Source: Oligoflexales bacterium (GTDB lineage: Bacteria > Bdellovibrionota_B > Oligoflexia > Oligoflexales > JALZUQ01). From it: a stretch of DNA of 64,000 nt. Position 1 is the stretch's first letter. Each line of letters begins with the position of its first letter. Positions 63,736 through 64,000 of the stretch are shown in pieces. The stretch spans positions 1 through 64,000 of the forward strand of contig JALZUQ010000048.1 in NCBI GenBank assembly GCA_023301465.1, read 5' to 3'. The position numbers and the translations under genes are program-made. The notes beneath the pieces were generated by a model that was not told the DNA's origin, searched no databases, and worked only from the letters and a program-made list of their open reading frames with translations.

Positions 63736-64000
63736 ATGCAAGAACAAACGAACACAACAGCTACTAGTACAAAAAAATCAAAACCTCTTAAATGTGTGGT
63801 AACCAGTGACAAGATGAATCAGTCACGAGTTGCGACAAGAGAACGACTTGTTAAAGAATTACGAGTTGGAAAATACATCAAGAAACGCAGTAAAGTGATG
63901 TTTCACGACCCAGAAAACAAAACCAAAATTGGTGATGTTGTCTTGATCTCACCTTCGCGTCCTTATAGTGCTCGTAAAAAGTTTGAATTAACTGAAATTT
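63736..64000 (+). CDS. rpsQ: 30S ribosomal protein S17 (partial, cut by window end)
   Basis: Not in the ORF track because it runs off the window. ATG 63736 follows TTGAGGTTAAAA. The frame reads CVVTSDKMNQSRVATRERL, GKYIKKRSKVMFHDPENK, GDVVLISPSRPYSARKKFEL: the S17 pattern (SDKM, HD, GDxV, RPxS). The N terminus carries an extra Thr/Ser-rich stretch of about 17 residues. Confidence 0.95.
   Translation, partial: MQEQTNTTATSTKKSKPLKCVVTSDKMNQSRVATRERLVKELRVGKYIKKRSKVMFHDPENKTKIGDVVLISPSRPYSARKKFELTEI

Noticed and set aside
1-64000. tRNA, rRNA, insertion sequences, prophage and toxin-antitoxin pairs.
   Set aside because: No cloverleaf with CCA-adjacent T-loop, no transposase or integrase, no phage structural gene and no recognisable TA pair was seen by eye. 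A tRNAscan run would be needed to exclude a tRNA fully.

Overview
The window is AT-rich chromosomal DNA from a Gram-negative bacterium. It carries LPS genes (lpxD, an lpxH-like gene), many lipoproteins with lipobox signals, and a type IV pilus retraction ATPase. The gene set includes a small-type purL with separate purS and purQ, a Hanks-type kinase with an HRDISPQN loop, a full-length FadE acyl-CoA dehydrogenase, and many secreted hydrolases. That mix best fits a lineage of the old Deltaproteobacteria, most likely Bdellovibrionota or Oligoflexia. The assignment is inference from gene content; there is no rRNA here to confirm it. I saw no prophage, insertion sequence, CRISPR array or tRNA.

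Layout. 1-10 kb: an iodotyrosine deiodinase-like nitroreductase, a PilT/PilU ATPase overlapping a secreted zinc protease, divergent purA and purB-lpxD, a ZIP-like/CDF metal transporter pair, and mazG. 10-17 kb: fadE-bfr, convergent bfd with a Fur box, and two convergent diheme cytochrome c-DM13 lipoproteins. 17-35 kb is the most accessory part: a TPR-redoxin lipoprotein, an exported HExxH protein with a DUF3883-like nuclease domain, a DUF493 protein, folD plus a flavoprotein, an ABC exporter, a 2OG-Fe(II) oxygenase, a TetR regulator, a Cys/Met PLP enzyme with an orphan PstS-like protein, a lipoprotein metalloprotease and an S1/P1 nuclease. 35-45 kb: a Ser/Thr kinase, ogt, tmk-holB-ricT, an aldehyde dehydrogenase, and the acpP-rpiB-glyA-nrdR-ribE string. 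45-51.6 kb: an LpxH-like hydrolase, a lipoprotein Tpx / envelope protein / zinc phospholipase-like operon, hemD, and an ALDH7. 51.9-56.4 kb: purSQLF. 56.8-58.2 kb: a sugar transferase, a candidate structured RNA and a basic protein. 58.4 kb to the end: rpsU, then the S10 operon from rpsJ into rpsQ, which is cut by the window edge.

Several starts differ from the ORF track. Two genes appear to use rare start codons: ricT, likely ATT at 39534, and an envelope protein, likely CTG at 48500. In both, the reading frame and protein features continue far upstream of the first standard start and meet a Shine-Dalgarno sequence. The most interesting new candidates are a rod-like RNA of about 220 nt at 57.5-57.8 kb, the exported HExxH/DUF3883 fusion, and a shared Cys-Gly plus transmembrane C-terminal tail on two exported zinc hydrolases.
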